Notes under the pieces: model-generated
Databases searched by the model: none
Seen by the model: the letters and a program-made list of their open reading frames with translations, nothing else
Told to the model about the DNA's origin: nothing
DNA from: Paracoccus sp. C2R09
Lineage (GTDB): Bacteria > Pseudomonadota > Alphaproteobacteria > Rhodobacterales > Rhodobacteraceae
Length of the DNA stretch: 64,000 nt
Assembly (NCBI RefSeq): GCF_018860625.1
Contig: NZ_JAHKQB010000018.1
Coordinates: forward strand, 1-64,000
Direction: 5' to 3'
Translations under genes and position numbers: made by a program
Part shown: positions 1 through 9,632 of the stretch, in pieces
Position numbering within the stretch: the first letter of the stretch is position 1
Layout of the letters: the number at the start of each line of letters is the position of its first letter

Positions 1-45
1 GGCCCTTTTTCATGGCGCCAGAGGGCAGGGCAGGGCCGCAACCGC
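1..45 (+). terminator. probable 3' half of an upstream terminator
   Basis: The window opens with GGCCCTTTTT, which looks like the descending arm and T-run of a Rho-independent terminator whose first half lies outside the window. In related genomes tuf or fusA precedes rpsJ, so it would belong to the str cluster. This is inference from ten bases. Confidence 0.35.
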
Positions 46-74
46 TTGACCGGGGCCGTTCCAGCCTGTAATGG
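46..74 (+). promoter_or_regulatory. candidate sigma-70 promoter of the S10 operon
   Basis: TTGACC (46-51) and TAATGG (69-74) are separated by 17 bases. The position, after an apparent terminator and about 160 bases ahead of rpsJ, suits the main promoter of the S10 cluster. Transcription would start near 81 and give a leader of about 160 nt. Confidence 0.5.
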
Positions 75-128
75 GACGCATCTCCGGTATCGGCCTTGCC
101 GAAAGGTCGAATCGGTAGAACCATGCCG

Positions 129-162
129 GGCCGCCACCCCTAGGGGCGGCCTGCATTTTTTT
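129..162 (+). terminator. intrinsic-terminator-like hairpin in the rpsJ leader
   Basis: GGCCGCC (129-135) pairs with GGCGGCC (145-151) around a nine-base loop and is followed by TGCA and seven Ts (156-162). If the promoter at 46-74 is real, this lies inside the S10 leader and would work as an attenuator. Otherwise it is a second terminator of the upstream operon. Confidence 0.55.
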
Positions 163-239
163 ATATACGGTCCGAAGCTGGCGCCGCGTGGTGCGCCGTC
201 AGCCTCTCGACTGGAACTCCCCGCAAGAGGGATGTGACG

Positions 240-548
240 ATGCAAAATTCGAATATCCGCATCCGGCTGAAGGCGTTCGATTACCGGGTTCTGGATGCCA
301 GCACCCAGGAAATCGTGAATACCGCCAAGCGTACCGGTGCGACCGTTCGCGGCCCGATTCCGCTGCCGAACAAGATCGAGAAATTCACTGTTCTGCGCGG
401 TCCGCACATCGACAAGAAGTCGCGCGACCAGTGGGAAATCCGCACGCACAAGCGTCTTCTCGACATCGTCGACCCCACCCCGCAGACCGTGGACGCGCTG
501 ATGAAGCTCGACCTCGCTGCCGGCGTGGATGTCGAGATCAAGGTGTAA
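240..548 (+). CDS. rpsJ: 30S ribosomal protein S10
   Basis: S10 (102 residues) sits in the head of the 30S subunit and, in other bacteria, also joins NusB in antitermination complexes. The chain is a full-length match to the family and begins [15 protein letters not shown]. The ATG at 240 is preferred over the in-frame GTG at 234 because AGAGGG at 226-231 is well spaced from it and the family starts there. It is first in the S10 cluster, with rplC 10 bases downstream. Confidence 0.97.
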   Translation: MQNSNIRIRLKAFDYRVLDASTQEIVNTAKRTGATVRGPIPLPNKIEKFTVLRGPHIDKKSRDQWEIRTHKRLLDIVDPTPQTVDALMKLDLAAGVDVEIKV

Positions 549-558
549 GGAGGCCATC

Positions 559-1419
559 ATGCTGCGTACTGGTGTAATCGCCAAGAAACTGGGCATGACG
601 CGTCTCTTCCTGGAAGACGGCCGTCAGGTCCCCGTCACCGTCCTGCAACTGGACGGTCTGCAGGTTGTCGCTCAGCGTACCGCTGATCGCGACGGCTATA
701 CCGCCGTTCAGCTGGGCGCCGGTGAAGCCAAGGCCAAGCGCACGACCGCCGCGATGCGCGGTCACTTCGCGAAGGCCTCGGTCGCTCCGAAGCGCAAGAT
801 CGCGGAATTCCGCGTCGCCGAAGAGAACCTGATCAACGTCGGTGAAGAGATCACTGCTGACCACTATTTCGAAGGTCAGTATGTCGACATCGCCGGCACC
901 TCGATCGGTAAGGGCTTTGCGGGCGCCATGAAGCGTCACAACTTCGGTGGTCTGCGCGCCTCGCACGGCGTGTCGATCAGCCACCGTTCGCATGGTTCGA
1001 CCGGCCAGTGCCAGGATCCGGGCAAGGTGTTCAAGGGCAAGAAGATGGCTGGCCATCTTGGTGCCGTCCGCATCACGACCCAGAACCTGCAGGTCGTCCG
1101 CACGGATGCCGAGCGTGGTCTGATCATGGTCAAGGGCTCGGTTCCGGGCTCGAAGGGTGGCTGGGTCACCGTCAAGGACGCCGTCAAGAAGGCGACGCCC
1201 GAGAACCTGATCTATCCCGCCGCGCTGAAGTCGGCCGCCGACGAAGCCAAGCGCCTTGCCGAGGAAGCAGCCGCACAGGCCGCAGCCGAGGAAGAAGCAG
1301 CCCGCAAGGCCGCCGAAGCCGAGGCAGCCGCTGCCGAGGAAGCCGCGCTGAAGGAAGCCGAAGCCTCGATCGAGGCGGACAAGGCTGACGGCGACGCCGC
1401 GCCCGAAGGAGACAAGTGA
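559..1419 (+). CDS. rplC: 50S ribosomal protein L3 with Ala/Glu-rich C-terminal tail
   Basis: L3 binds 23S rRNA near the peptidyl-transferase centre and starts 50S assembly. The protein has 286 residues. Residues 1 to about 220 are ordinary L3 and include GSTGQ, the glutamine region methylated by PrmB in E. coli. The last 60 or so residues are almost only Ala, Glu, Lys and Asp and look like a charged helix or coiled coil; E. coli L3 ends near residue 209. The ATG at 559 follows an AGGAGG-type site. The stop overlaps the rplD start by one base. Confidence 0.96.
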   Translation: MLRTGVIAKKLGMTRLFLEDGRQVPVTVLQLDGLQVVAQRTADRDGYTAVQLGAGEAKAKRTTAAMRGHFAKASVAPKRKIAEFRVAEENLINVGEEITADHYFEGQYVDIAGTSIGKGFAGAMKRHNFGGLRASHGVSISHRSHGSTGQCQDPGKVFKGKKMAGHLGAVRITTQNLQVVRTDAERGLIMVKGSVPGSKGGWVTVKDAVKKATPENLIYPAALKSAADEAKRLAEEAAAQAAAEEEAARKAAEAEAAAAEEAALKEAEASIEADKADGDAAPEGDK

Positions 1420-2039
1420 TGAAACTCGATGTGATCAAGCTGGACTCCGGCAAGGCCGGGTCGATCGAGCTGGCCGACGAGATCTTTGGGCTGGAGCCGC
1501 GCGGCGACATCCTGCAGCGCGTCGTCCGCTGGCAGCGCAACAAGGCGCAGCAGGGGACCCACTCGGTTCTCGGCAAGTCGGACGTCAGCTACTCGACCAA
1601 GAAGATCTATCGCCAGAAGGGCACCGGCGGCGCACGCCACGGTTCCAAGAAGGCCCCGATCTTCCGTCACGGTGGTGTCTACAAGGGTCCGACCCCGCGT
1701 TCGCACGCCTTCGATCTGCCCAAGAAGGTCCGCGCACTGGGCCTCAAGCACGCCCTGTCGGCGAAAGCCAATGCAGGCGAGCTGGTCGTCGTCGAGGACC
1801 TGAACCTCGCCGAAGCCAAGGCGAAGGCCGTTGCCAAGACCGTCAAGGAAAACGGTTGGAAGCGCGTCCTGGTCATCGACGGTACCGAGGTGAACGAGGG
1901 CTTTGCCCGCGCCGCCCGCAACGTCGAGGGCGTGGACATCCTGCCGTCGATCGGCGCCAATGTGTATGACATCCTCAAGCGTGATACGCTGGTGATCACG
2001 CGCGCGGGTGTCGAAGCTCTGGAGGCTCGCCTGAAATGA
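1419..2039 (+). CDS. rplD: 50S ribosomal protein L4
   Basis: L4 (206 residues) lines the peptide exit tunnel; in E. coli it also represses its own S10 operon through the leader. The tunnel loop near residues 50-75 ([14 protein letters not shown]) is present. A GTG at 1416 is in frame, but ATG 1419 behind GAAGGAGA is the likelier start. It overlaps the rplC stop and, through ATGA, the rplW start, so translation is probably coupled. Whether L4 regulates here is unknown, but the hairpin at 129-162 makes the question worth asking. Confidence 0.96.
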   Translation: MKLDVIKLDSGKAGSIELADEIFGLEPRGDILQRVVRWQRNKAQQGTHSVLGKSDVSYSTKKIYRQKGTGGARHGSKKAPIFRHGGVYKGPTPRSHAFDLPKKVRALGLKHALSAKANAGELVVVEDLNLAEAKAKAVAKTVKENGWKRVLVIDGTEVNEGFARAARNVEGVDILPSIGANVYDILKRDTLVITRAGVEALEARLK

Positions 2040-2332
2040 GCGCGAAACCCGAACAGTACGACGTGATCGTCAAGCCGATCATCACCGAAAAAGCGACGCT
2101 GACCTCGGAGAACAACGGTGTTGTCTTCCAGGTCGCCAAGGATGCCAGCAAGCCGCAGATCAAGGCTGCGGTCGAGGCCCTGTTCGGCGTCAAGGTGAAG
2201 GCGGTCAACACGACCATCACCAAAGGCAAGACGAAGCGCTTCCGCGGCCAGCCCGGCCGTCGCAGCGACGTCAAGAAGGCCTATGTCACCCTCGAAGAGG
2301 GCAACACTATCGACGTGTCCACCGGACTCTGA
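2036..2332 (+). CDS. rplW: 50S ribosomal protein L23
   Basis: L23 (98 residues) sits at the exit-tunnel rim and is the docking site for trigger factor and SRP. The sequence matches the family along its length, including the basic loop [13 protein letters not shown]. It starts inside the last codons of rplD with an ATGA overlap. A strong hairpin follows before rplB. Confidence 0.95.
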   Translation: MSAKPEQYDVIVKPIITEKATLTSENNGVVFQVAKDASKPQIKAAVEALFGVKVKAVNTTITKGKTKRFRGQPGRRSDVKKAYVTLEEGNTIDVSTGL

Positions 2333-2349
2333 TAGTAGGTCGCGAATCT

Positions 2350-2384
2350 GCGGCCCCGGCATTGTCCGGGGCCGCTGATCTTTT
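2350..2384 (+). terminator. terminator-like hairpin between rplW and rplB
   Basis: GCGGCCCCGG (2350-2359) pairs perfectly over 10 bp with 2366-2375 around a six-base loop, followed by TGATCTTTT. It lies in the middle of the S10 cluster, so it is probably a partial terminator or an RNA-processing site rather than a complete stop. Confidence 0.55.
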
Positions 2385-2428
2385 GGACGAAACGGACCGC
2401 CAGGTCCAAAGCAACGGAAGACAGAAAG

Positions 2429-3265
2429 ATGGCATTGAAGTCGTACAAACCGACTACGCCTGGCCAGCGCGGGCTGGTTCTGATCGACCGTTCGGAGCTT
2501 TGGAAAGGTCGCCCCGTCAAATCCCTCACCGAGGGTCTGACGAAGAAGGGCGGCCGGAACAATACCGGACGTGTCACCATGCGCCGCAAGGGCGGTGGGG
2601 CGAAGCGCCTGTATCGCATCGTCGATTTCAAGCGTACGAAGCTGGACATCGCAGCGGTGGTCGAGCGTATCGAATACGATCCCAACCGCACGGCGTTCAT
2701 CGCGCTGATCAAGTATGAAGACGGCGAGCAGGCCTACATCCTTGCTCCTCAGCGTCTTGCAGTCGGCGACAAGGTCGTCGCGGGCAAGAAGGTCGACGTG
2801 AAGCCGGGCAACGCCATGCCCTTCAGCGGCATGCCGATCGGTACCATCGTCCACAACGTCGAACTGAAGCCCGGCAAGGGTGGTCAGATCGCGCGTTCGG
2901 CCGGTACCTACGCACAGTTCGTCGGCCGCGACGGTGGCTATGCACAGATCCGCCTGTCCTCGGGCGAACTGCGCCTGGTCCGTCAGGAATGCATGGCAAC
3001 CATGGGTGCCGTGTCGAATGCCGACCACTCGAACCAGAACCTGGGCAAGGCAGGCCGCAACCGTCACAAGGGCATCCGCCCGAGTGTCCGCGGTGTCGCC
3101 ATGAACCCGATCGACCACCCGCATGGTGGTGGTGAGGGCCGCACTTCGGGTGGCCGTACGCCGGTCACGCCCTGGGGTAAGGATACCAAGGGTAAGAAGA
3201 CCCGTTCGAACAAGTCGACCGACCAGTACATTCTGCGGTCGCGTCACCAGAAGAAGGGGCGCTAA
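2429..3265 (+). CDS. rplB: 50S ribosomal protein L2
   Basis: L2 (278 residues) binds 23S rRNA and is needed for subunit association and the peptidyl-transferase centre. The family-typical start [15 protein letters not shown] and the C-terminal region with [20 protein letters not shown], which holds the histidine important for peptidyl transfer, are both visible. The gap of 96 bases to rplW holds a hairpin. rpsS follows 3 bases after the stop. Confidence 0.97.
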   Translation: MALKSYKPTTPGQRGLVLIDRSELWKGRPVKSLTEGLTKKGGRNNTGRVTMRRKGGGAKRLYRIVDFKRTKLDIAAVVERIEYDPNRTAFIALIKYEDGEQAYILAPQRLAVGDKVVAGKKVDVKPGNAMPFSGMPIGTIVHNVELKPGKGGQIARSAGTYAQFVGRDGGYAQIRLSSGELRLVRQECMATMGAVSNADHSNQNLGKAGRNRHKGIRPSVRGVAMNPIDHPHGGGEGRTSGGRTPVTPWGKDTKGKKTRSNKSTDQYILRSRHQKKGR

Positions 3266-3268
3266 TCT

Positions 3269-3547
3269 ATGGCACGTTCTGTTTGGAAGGGCCCCTTTGT
3301 TGACGCCTATGTGCTCAAGAAAGCGGAAAAGGCTCGTGAGTCGGGCAAGTCCGACGTCATCAAGATCTGGTCGCGTCGTTCGACCATCCTGCCGCAATTC
3401 GTCGGCCTGACCTTCGGCGTCTACAACGGGCACAAGCACATCCCCGTTGCCGTCAGCGAAGAGATGATCGGCCAGAAGTTCGGTGAATACTCGCCCACGC
3501 GCACCTATTACGGTCACGCGGCGGACAAGAAAGCCAAGAGGAAGTAA
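3269..3547 (+). CDS. rpsS: 30S ribosomal protein S19
   Basis: S19 (92 residues) forms the 30S head with S13 and contacts the A-site tRNA region. It is full length: [18 protein letters not shown] at the start and the conserved [17 protein letters not shown] stretch. It lies between rplB and rplV with only a few bases on each side. Confidence 0.96.
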   Translation: MARSVWKGPFVDAYVLKKAEKARESGKSDVIKIWSRRSTILPQFVGLTFGVYNGHKHIPVAVSEEMIGQKFGEYSPTRTYYGHAADKKAKRK

Positions 3548-3552
3548 TCGTC

Positions 3553-3933
3553 ATGGGTAAGGAAAACAATCCGCGCCGCGTGGCGGAGAACGAAGCCTTC
3601 GCCAAGACGAAGATGCTTCGCACCTCGCCGCAGAAGCTGAACCTCGTGGCTCAGCTGATCCGTGGCAAGAAGGTCGACAAGGCCCTGGCCGACCTGACCT
3701 TCTCGCACAAGCGTATCGCGATCGACGTGAAGAAATGCCTTCAGTCGGCCATCGCGAATGCCGAGAACAACCATGGCCTCGACGTCGACAACCTGATCGT
3801 CGCCGAAGCCTGGGTCGGCAAGAACCTGGTGATGAAGCGTGGCCGTCCGCGGGCACGTGGTCGTTTCGGCAAGATCATGAAGCCGTTTTCGGAAATCACC
3901 ATCAAGGTGCGCCAAGTCGAGGAGCAAGCGTAA
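3553..3933 (+). CDS. rplV: 50S ribosomal protein L22
   Basis: L22 (126 residues) forms part of the exit-tunnel wall; its beta-hairpin (around [15 protein letters not shown]) reaches the tunnel constriction and is where macrolide-resistance changes arise in other species. The length is normal. The stop TAA shares its last base with the ATG of rpsC. Confidence 0.96.
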   Translation: MGKENNPRRVAENEAFAKTKMLRTSPQKLNLVAQLIRGKKVDKALADLTFSHKRIAIDVKKCLQSAIANAENNHGLDVDNLIVAEAWVGKNLVMKRGRPRARGRFGKIMKPFSEITIKVRQVEEQA

Positions 3934-4649
3934 TGGGTCAGAAGGTTAATCCGATTGGCATGCGCCTCCAGGTCAACCGCACCTGGGACAGCCGCTGGTA
4001 CGCCGACGACAAGGAATACGGCAACCTGCTTCTTGAAGACCTGAAGATCCGGGACTTCATCAAGAAGGAAGCCAAGCAGGCCGGCATCAGCCGCGTCATC
4101 ATCGAGCGACCCCACAAGAAGTGCCGCGTGACCATCCACGCAGCGCGTCCGGGCGTGATCATCGGCAAGAAAGGCGCGGACATCGAAGTCCTGCGCAAGA
4201 AGCTGTCGAACTTCACGAGCAGCGACGTCAACCTGAACATCGTTGAAGTCCGCAAGCCGGAAGTCGACGCCGCTCTGGTCGCCGAATCGATCGCTCAGCA
4301 GCTCGAGCGTCGTGTCTCGTTCCGTCGCGCCATGAAGCGCTCGGTCCAGAACGCGATGCGCATGGGTGCGCTTGGCATCCGCGTCAACGTTGCCGGTCGT
4401 CTGGGCGGTGCAGAGATCGCGCGGACCGAATGGTACCGCGAAGGCCGCGTGCCGCTGCACACCCTGCGCGCCGATATCGACTATGCACTGGCCGAAGCGT
4501 CGACCCCCTACGGGATCATCGGCGTGAAGGTGTGGATCTTCAAGGGCGAGATCATGGAACATGATCCCTCGGCCCGCGAGCGCCGCGCCGCCGAGGCCCA
4601 GGAAGGTCCGGCCCCCCGCGGTCCGCGCCGTGATCGCGACGCCCGGTAA
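3933..4649 (+). CDS. rpsC: 30S ribosomal protein S3
   Basis: S3 (238 residues) lies at the mRNA entry of the 30S subunit and contributes to mRNA unwinding. The start [12 protein letters not shown] is the family start and overlaps the rplV stop, so earlier in-frame starts at 3735 onward are rejected. A KH domain with [11 protein letters not shown] is near residues 70-80. The C-terminus ends in a basic, Ala-rich tail (residues about 215-238). Confidence 0.96.
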   Translation: MGQKVNPIGMRLQVNRTWDSRWYADDKEYGNLLLEDLKIRDFIKKEAKQAGISRVIIERPHKKCRVTIHAARPGVIIGKKGADIEVLRKKLSNFTSSDVNLNIVEVRKPEVDAALVAESIAQQLERRVSFRRAMKRSVQNAMRMGALGIRVNVAGRLGGAEIARTEWYREGRVPLHTLRADIDYALAEASTPYGIIGVKVWIFKGEIMEHDPSARERRAAEAQEGPAPRGPRRDRDAR

Positions 4650-4661
4650 GGAGTAACGAAC

Positions 4662-5075
4662 ATGCTGCAACCGAAACGGACTAAGTTCCGCAAACAGCAC
4701 AAGGGCCGTATCCACGGTGCTGCGAAGGGTGGTTTCGACCTCAACTTCGGCTCCTTCGCGCTGAAGGCCATCGAACCCGAGCGTGTGACGGCACGTCAGA
4801 TCGAAGCGGCCCGCCGCGCGATCACCCGTCACATGAAGCGCCAGGGTCGCGTCTGGATCCGCATCTTCCCGGACCTGCCGGTTTCGTCGAAGCCGACCGA
4901 AGTCCGTATGGGTAAGGGTAAAGGCTCGATCGATTTCTGGGCTGCCCGCGTCCACCCGGGCCGGATCATGTTCGAGATCGACGGTGTCAACGACACCATC
5001 GCGAAAGAGGCCCTGCGCCTCGGCGCGATGAAGCTGCCGATCAAGACCCGCATCGTCGCCCGCGAAGACTGGTAA
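4662..5075 (+). CDS. rplP: 50S ribosomal protein L16
   Basis: L16 (137 residues) contacts the A-site tRNA and the central protuberance. The sequence [16 protein letters not shown] at the start and [14 protein letters not shown] in the middle are diagnostic. It is followed by a 192-base gap with a strong terminator-like hairpin before rpmC, an unusual break because rplP and rpmC are normally adjacent. Confidence 0.96.
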   Translation: MLQPKRTKFRKQHKGRIHGAAKGGFDLNFGSFALKAIEPERVTARQIEAARRAITRHMKRQGRVWIRIFPDLPVSSKPTEVRMGKGKGSIDFWAARVHPGRIMFEIDGVNDTIAKEALRLGAMKLPIKTRIVAREDW

Positions 5076-5101
5076 TCCCGGTCGCACGGACGAAAGCGAT
5101 G

Positions 5102-5130
5102 GCCCCGCCGAGAGATCGGCGGGGCTTTCT
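5102..5130 (+). terminator. terminator-like hairpin between rplP and rpmC
   Basis: GCCCCGCCGA (5102-5111) and its exact complement at 5116-5125 form a 10-bp stem closed by GAGA and followed by TTTCT. The remaining bases to 5267 hold smaller inverted repeats, such as GGCCT (5169-5173) with AGGCC, and the rpmC ribosome binding site (GAAAGGAAG). I see no gene there. Confidence 0.6.
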
Positions 5131-5267
5131 CCTGGGCCCGCCCCCGAATGGGGTTGCAAAACGGCCCTCGGGCCTGTATGCGCAGGCCTTCATCACGAAA
5201 CTCCACCGGAATCAGGGTGGCCCTGGGCTTCAGGGGCTCTCCGGTGATGTTGAAAGGAAGAAGCGTC

Positions 5268-5474
5268 ATGGACGCCAAGGAACTGAGCACGAAGACGCCT
5301 GACCAGCTGAAGGAACAGCTGGTCGCGCTGAAGAAGGAAGCGTTCAACCTGCGCTTCCAGCAGGCCACCGGCCAGCTCGAGAACACTGCTCGCATGCGCA
5401 CCGTCCGTCGCGACGTCGCACGTGTGAAGACCATTCTGAACCAGAAAGCGGCGGAAGCCGCGGCCGCGAACTAA
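5268..5474 (+). CDS. rpmC: 50S ribosomal protein L29
   Basis: L29 (68 residues) is a small two-helix protein at the tunnel exit next to L23. [17 protein letters not shown] is the family start; in-frame starts from 5148 would add an unrelated leader and are rejected. The site GAAAGGAAG lies upstream. rpsQ follows after 11 bases. Confidence 0.94.
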   Translation: MDAKELSTKTPDQLKEQLVALKKEAFNLRFQQATGQLENTARMRTVRRDVARVKTILNQKAAEAAAAN

Positions 5475-5485
5475 GGAGCCGATCC

Positions 5486-5731
5486 ATGCCCAAACGCATC
5501 CTGCAAGGCAAGGTCGTCTCGGACAAGAACGACCAGACCGTGACCGTCCTCGTCGAGCGCCGCTTCAAGCACCCGCTGCTGCACAAGACCGTGCGTCTGT
5601 CGAAGAAATACCGCGCTCACGACGCGGAGAACCAGTTCAAGGTCGGTGACACTGTCCGCATCATGGAATGTGCACCGGTCTCGAAAACCAAGCGTTGGGC
5701 CGTCCTGTCGGACGAAGCCGCCCAGGCGTAA
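5486..5731 (+). CDS. rpsQ: 30S ribosomal protein S17
   Basis: S17 (81 residues) is an OB-fold protein that binds 16S rRNA early in 30S assembly. The start [19 protein letters not shown] and the [11 protein letters not shown] stretch near residue 60-70 are family signatures. The length is typical. A 77-base gap containing a hairpin separates it from rplN. Confidence 0.95.
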   Translation: MPKRILQGKVVSDKNDQTVTVLVERRFKHPLLHKTVRLSKKYRAHDAENQFKVGDTVRIMECAPVSKTKRWAVLSDEAAQA

Positions 5732-5765
5732 GGTCCATCCGTACTGATCAGACATGATCGAAACC

Positions 5766-5790
5766 CTGGGGCCGGCAAGGCCGGTCCCCA
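5766..5790 (+). terminator. hairpin between rpsQ and rplN
   Basis: TGGGGCCGGC and GCCGGTCCCCA pair across a very short loop with one C-T mismatch. There is no T-run (CAAAGG follows), so it is more likely an RNA-stability or pausing element than a terminator. Confidence 0.4.
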
Positions 5791-5808
5791 AAGGTCGGGA
5801 GAAACCAA

Positions 5809-6177
5809 ATGATCCAGATGCAGACCAATCTGGATGTCGCTGACAACTCCGGCGCCCGCCGGGTTCAGTGCATCAAGGTCCTGGGTGGTTCGCACCGTCG
5901 CTATGCGTCGGTCGGCGACATCATCGTGGTGTCCGTCAAGGAAGCCATTCCCCGGGGCCGGGTCAAGAAGGGTGACGTCCGCAAGGCCGTCGTCGTTCGG
6001 ACCGCCAAGGAAGTTAATCGCGAAGACGGAACCTCGATCCGCTTCGACCGCAACGCCGCCGTCATCCTGAACAACCAGGGCGAGCCGGTCGGTACCCGTA
6101 TCTTCGGGCCGGTCGTCCGCGAGCTGCGCGCGAAGAACTTCATGAAGATCATCTCGCTTGCGCCGGAGGTGCTGTAA
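5809..6177 (+). CDS. rplN: 50S ribosomal protein L14
   Basis: L14 (122 residues) sits at the subunit interface and is a binding site of the silencing factor RsfS in other bacteria. It is full length: [17 protein letters not shown] at the start and the conserved [13 protein letters not shown] near the end. Its stop overlaps the start of rplX by one base. Confidence 0.96.
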   Translation: MIQMQTNLDVADNSGARRVQCIKVLGGSHRRYASVGDIIVVSVKEAIPRGRVKKGDVRKAVVVRTAKEVNREDGTSIRFDRNAAVILNNQGEPVGTRIFGPVVRELRAKNFMKIISLAPEVL

Positions 6178-6482
6178 TGGCTGCCAAGCTGAAGAAGGGC
6201 GACAAGGTCGTCGTGCTTGCCGGCAAGGACAAGGGCAAGCAGGGTGAAGTGACCGCAGTGTTCCCGAAAGAGAACAAGGCGATCGTGGACGGCGTCAACA
6301 TGGCCATCCGTCACCAGCGCCAGACCCAGGCCAGCCAGGGCGGTCGCGTGTCGAAGGCAATGCCGATTGACCTCTCCAACCTGTCGCTGATGGACGCGAA
6401 CGGCAAGGCAACCCGCGTCGGCTTCCGCGAGGAAGACGGCAAGAAGGTGCGCTTCGCCAAGACCACGGGAGACGTGATCTGA
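6177..6482 (+). CDS. rplX: 50S ribosomal protein L24
   Basis: L24 (101 residues) is an assembly-initiator protein that binds the 5' end of 23S rRNA. The KOW motif near residues 7-33 ([19 protein letters not shown]) is clear. It overlaps both neighbours by one base (rplN stop, rplE start), indicating translational coupling. Confidence 0.96.
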   Translation: MAAKLKKGDKVVVLAGKDKGKQGEVTAVFPKENKAIVDGVNMAIRHQRQTQASQGGRVSKAMPIDLSNLSLMDANGKATRVGFREEDGKKVRFAKTTGDVI

Positions 6483-7042
6483 TGCTCGACGCAACCAAAT
6501 ACACGCCGCGTCTGCGCACGCAGTTCCGCGACACCATCCGTGCCGCTCTCAAGGAAGAGTTCGGCTACAAGAACGACATGCAGATCCCGCGTCTGGAGAA
6601 GATCGTTCTGAACATGGGTGTCGGCGAGGCCGTCAAGGACACGAAGAAGGTCAAGCAGGCCGCCGAGGAGCTTTCGCTCATCGCGGGTCAGAAGGCCGTC
6701 GTGACCAAGGCGAAGAAGTCGATCGCAGGTTTCCGCGTTCGTGAGGAAATGCCGCTCGGCACGAAAGTGACCCTGCGCGGCGACCGCATGTACGAATTCC
6801 TGGATCGCCTGATCAACATCGCAATGCCCCGCGTCCGCGACTTCCGCGGCGTGAAAGGCACGTCCTTCGACGGCCGCGGCAACTATGCGATGGGCCTCAA
6901 GGAACACATCGTTTTCCCGGAAATCAACTTCGACAAGGTCGACGAAGTTCTGGGGATGGACATCATCATCTGCACCACCGCGAAGACCGACGCGGAAGCG
7001 AAATCGCTGCTGAAGCATTTCAACATGCCGTTCACCAGCTGA
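6482..7042 (+). CDS. rplE: 50S ribosomal protein L5
   Basis: L5 (186 residues) binds 5S rRNA and contacts the P-site tRNA. Family features visible are the internal [19 protein letters not shown] and [15 protein letters not shown] stretches. Length is normal. Start overlaps the rplX stop. Confidence 0.96.
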   Translation: MLDATKYTPRLRTQFRDTIRAALKEEFGYKNDMQIPRLEKIVLNMGVGEAVKDTKKVKQAAEELSLIAGQKAVVTKAKKSIAGFRVREEMPLGTKVTLRGDRMYEFLDRLINIAMPRVRDFRGVKGTSFDGRGNYAMGLKEHIVFPEINFDKVDEVLGMDIIICTTAKTDAEAKSLLKHFNMPFTS

Positions 7043-7061
7043 GTCGCGGAGGGAAAGAGAT

Positions 7062-7367
7062 ATGGCAAAGAAATCCATGATCGAGCGCGAGAAGAAGCGC
7101 GAACGTCTGGTTCAGAAGTACGCCGGCAAGCGTGCTGCTCTGAAAGAGGTCATCAACGACCAGTCCCTGCCGATGGAAGAGCGCTTCAAGGCTTCGCTGA
7201 AGCTGGCTGAACTGCCGCGCAATTCTTCGGCTACGCGTCTGCACAACCGGTGCCAACTGACCGGTCGTCCGCATGCGTATTACCGCAAACTGAAACTGTC
7301 GCGGATCATGCTGCGCGAGCTCGGCTCGAACGGTCAGATCCCCGGCTTGGTCAAGTCCAGCTGGTAA
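7062..7367 (+). CDS. rpsN: 30S ribosomal protein S14, zinc-free form
   Basis: S14 (101 residues) lies in the 30S head near S3 and S10. This is the long form without the CXXC...CXXC zinc ribbon: only one cysteine, in [19 protein letters not shown], is present. It begins [16 protein letters not shown]. Zinc-free S14 is the usual form in alphaproteobacteria. Confidence 0.95.
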   Translation: MAKKSMIEREKKRERLVQKYAGKRAALKEVINDQSLPMEERFKASLKLAELPRNSSATRLHNRCQLTGRPHAYYRKLKLSRIMLRELGSNGQIPGLVKSSW

Positions 7368-7382
7368 GGGGCAAAAGGCATG

Positions 7383-7775
7383 ATGAACGATCCTCTCGGC
7401 GATATGCTGACCCGCATCCGCAATGCGCAGATGCGTGGCAAATCGACCGTCCGCACCCCGGCCAGCAAGCTGCGCGCCTGGGTCCTGGATGTCCTTCAGG
7501 GTGAAGGCTACATCCGCGGCTATGAAGAAGTGACGACCGACGCCGGCCACAAGGAGCTGGAAATCGGTCTGAAGTACCACGACGGCACCCCGGTCATCCG
7601 GGAACTGTCGCGCGTCTCGAAGCCTGGCCGCCGCGTTTACACCGGCGCCAAGGAAATCCCGCAGGTCCGTCAGGGTCTGGGCGTCTCCATCGTCTCGACC
7701 CCCAAGGGCGTCATGTCGGATGCAGCGGCTCGCCACGCCAATGTCGGCGGCGAAGTCCTCTGCACCGTATTCTAA
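7383..7775 (+). CDS. rpsH: 30S ribosomal protein S8
   Basis: S8 (130 residues from 7383) binds the central domain of 16S rRNA; in E. coli it also represses the spc operon. [16 protein letters not shown] is the family start. Two ATGs stand in tandem (7380 and 7383), and 7383 is chosen by family length. The C-terminal STPKGVMSD motif and final GGEVLCTVF are present. Confidence 0.95.
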   Translation: MNDPLGDMLTRIRNAQMRGKSTVRTPASKLRAWVLDVLQGEGYIRGYEEVTTDAGHKELEIGLKYHDGTPVIRELSRVSKPGRRVYTGAKEIPQVRQGLGVSIVSTPKGVMSDAAARHANVGGEVLCTVF

Positions 7776-7785
7776 GGAGGGCGGA

Positions 7786-8319
7786 ATGTCTCGGATTGGT
7801 AAGAAACCGGTCGAACTGCCCAAGGGCGTGACGGCCGAAATCAACGGCCAGACGGTCGAAGTGAAGGGCCCCAAGGGCGCCCGCAGCTTCACCGCGACCG
7901 ACGACGTGTCCGTCGCGCTCGAAGAGGGTAGCGTTCGCGTCACTCCGCGCGGCTCGTCCAAGCGGGCTCGTCAGCAGTGGGGCATGACCCGCTCGATGAT
8001 CGAGAACCTGACCGTCGGCGTCTCGGAGGGCTTCAAGAAGGAGCTCGAGATCCAGGGCGTCGGTTATCGCGCGGCCATGCAGGGCAAGACCCTGAAGCTG
8101 TCGCTCGGCTATTCGCACGAGGTGAACTTCGAGACGCCGGAAGGTGTCACGATCACCGCGCCGAAGCAGACCGAGATCGTCGTCGAAGGCATCGACCAGC
8201 AGCTGGTCGGCCAGGTTGCGTCGGACATCCGCGAGTGGCGTCGTCCCGAGCCCTACAAGGGCAAGGGCATCCGCTACAAGGGCGAGTATGTCTTCCGCAA
8301 GGAAGGCAAGAAGAAGTAA
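7786..8319 (+). CDS. rplF: 50S ribosomal protein L6
   Basis: L6 (177 residues) is near the sarcin-ricin loop and the factor-binding site. Start [15 protein letters not shown] follows AAGGAGGG directly upstream; an in-frame ATG at 7720 lies inside rpsH and is rejected. The second-domain signature [14 protein letters not shown] is visible near the C-terminus. Confidence 0.96.
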   Translation: MSRIGKKPVELPKGVTAEINGQTVEVKGPKGARSFTATDDVSVALEEGSVRVTPRGSSKRARQQWGMTRSMIENLTVGVSEGFKKELEIQGVGYRAAMQGKTLKLSLGYSHEVNFETPEGVTITAPKQTEIVVEGIDQQLVGQVASDIREWRRPEPYKGKGIRYKGEYVFRKEGKKK

Positions 8320-8331
8320 GGGGCGCATGAA

Positions 8332-8691
8332 ATGGCACTGAAAAAGCAAGAGCTGTTCCAGAAGCGCCGCCTGCGCGTCCGGAACAAACTGCGGGCGATG
8401 TCCAACGGACGTCCGCGCATGTCCGTCCATCGTTCGTCGAAGAACATCTCGGTGCAGGTCATCGACGACGTTCGCGGCGTGACGCTGGCTTCGGCCAGCA
8501 CGCTGGAAAAGGACTTCGGCCTGTTCGGCAAGAACAACGTCGAAGCCGCGGCCAAGATCGGCACCGCGATCGCCGAGCGTGCGAAAGCCGCCGGCATCGA
8601 GGAAGTCGTCTTCGACCGTGGTGGCTTCATCTTCCACGGCAAGATCAAGGCCCTGGCCGAAGCTGCCCGCGAAGGCGGTCTGAAGTTCTGA
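8332..8691 (+). CDS. rplR: 50S ribosomal protein L18
   Basis: L18 (119 residues) carries 5S rRNA into the central protuberance with L5. The basic N-terminus and the C-terminal [20 protein letters not shown] signature are both present. It is followed by 122 bases with hairpins before rpsE. Confidence 0.95.
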   Translation: MALKKQELFQKRRLRVRNKLRAMSNGRPRMSVHRSSKNISVQVIDDVRGVTLASASTLEKDFGLFGKNNVEAAAKIGTAIAERAKAAGIEEVVFDRGGFIFHGKIKALAEAAREGGLKF

Positions 8692-8697
8692 TTTTGC

Positions 8698-8726
8698 GGG
8701 CGGCGCGGGGCTTTCTCGCGCCGCCC
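8698..8726 (+). terminator. hairpin between rplR and rpsE
   Basis: GGGCGGCGCG (8698-8707) is complementary over 10 bp to 8717-8726 with a nine-base loop. There is no T-run. A second, weaker inverted repeat (GGGGCC/GGCCCA area, 8736-8760) follows. The gap otherwise holds only the rpsE ribosome binding site. Confidence 0.45.
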
Positions 8727-8813
8727 CGATAATCCGGGGGCCGTCCTTCGGGGTGGCCCACCTGGATTGAATTCAACGGCGCCTTTGCTGCGCCAGCTGA
8801 TAAGGAAAGCCTT

Positions 8814-9410
8814 ATGGCAGAACGTGATAACCGCCGGGGCCGTCGCGACGATCGCGAAGAGACTCCGGAATTCGCCGATCGCTTGGTTGCGATCAACCGC
8901 GTTTCGAAAACCGTCAAGGGCGGCAAGCGCTTCGGCTTCGCAGCGCTCGTCGTCGTCGGCGACCAGCGTGGCCGTGTCGGCTTCGGCAAGGGCAAGGCCA
9001 AAGAGGTCCCCGAGGCGATCCGCAAGGCCACCGAGCAGGCGAAGCGCGGCATGATCCGCGTCCCGCTGCGCGATGGTCGCACGCTGCATCACGACATCGA
9101 GGGCCGTCACGGCGCCGGCAAGGTGATCATGCGGACCGCCGTTCCGGGTACCGGTATCATCGCAGGTGGCCCGATGCGTGCCGTCTTCGAGATGCTGGGC
9201 GTCCAGGACGTCGTTGCAAAGTCGCAGGGTTCGCAGAACCCCTACAACATGATCCGTGCAACTCTGGACGGTCTCAAGAAGGAAGCCAGCCCCCGTTCGG
9301 TCGCGCAGCGTCGCGGCAAGAAGGTGGCCGACATCCTGCCGAGCCAGGAAAAGGCACCCGAAGCGACCGTTGGCACCGATGCCACCGTGACCTCGGCAGC
9401 CGACGCATAA
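8814..9410 (+). CDS. rpsE: 30S ribosomal protein S5
   Basis: S5 (198 residues) helps form the mRNA entry helicase site and influences fidelity. The RNA-binding domain with [20 protein letters not shown] and the nucleotide-loop [15 protein letters not shown] are present. The protein has an extra N-terminal basic-acidic segment (about residues 2-20) and a C-terminal tail of about 25 residues relative to E. coli S5. RBS AAGGAAAG precedes the ATG. Confidence 0.96.
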   Translation: MAERDNRRGRRDDREETPEFADRLVAINRVSKTVKGGKRFGFAALVVVGDQRGRVGFGKGKAKEVPEAIRKATEQAKRGMIRVPLRDGRTLHHDIEGRHGAGKVIMRTAVPGTGIIAGGPMRAVFEMLGVQDVVAKSQGSQNPYNMIRATLDGLKKEASPRSVAQRRGKKVADILPSQEKAPEATVGTDATVTSAADA

Positions 9411-9420
9411 GGAGCGCAGC

Positions 9421-9606
9421 ATGGCCACGATCGTCGTCAAGCAGATCGGTTCGCCGATCCGTCGCCCCGCCATTCAGCGTGAAACGCTGAAGGGCCTGGG
9501 TCTGAACAAGATGAACCGCACGCGCGAGCTGGAAGATACCCCGGCAGTGCGCGGCATGGTCGCCAAGATCCCGCATCTTGTGACCATCATCGAAGAAAAG
9601 AAGTAA
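9421..9606 (+). CDS. rpmD: 50S ribosomal protein L30
   Basis: L30 (61 residues) is a small peripheral 50S protein. [16 protein letters not shown] and [24 protein letters not shown] are family signatures. In most bacteria rplO follows directly; here a terminator and a minus-strand gene intervene. Confidence 0.95.
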   Translation: MATIVVKQIGSPIRRPAIQRETLKGLGLNKMNRTRELEDTPAVRGMVAKIPHLVTIIEEKK

Positions 9607-9632
9607 TCCTTTTACAGGATTGCCGGAATGGG

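Noticed and set aside
46..237. 63-codon frame ahead of rpsJ as a leader peptide
   Set aside because: No ribosome binding site at its start, and it runs through the terminator-like hairpin and the rpsJ start region without family features.
1679..3517. Long open frame on the minus strand (over 600 codons) opposite rplD-rpsS
   Set aside because: It is antisense to six certain ribosomal genes; long antisense frames are expected at this GC content and the translation shows no domain.
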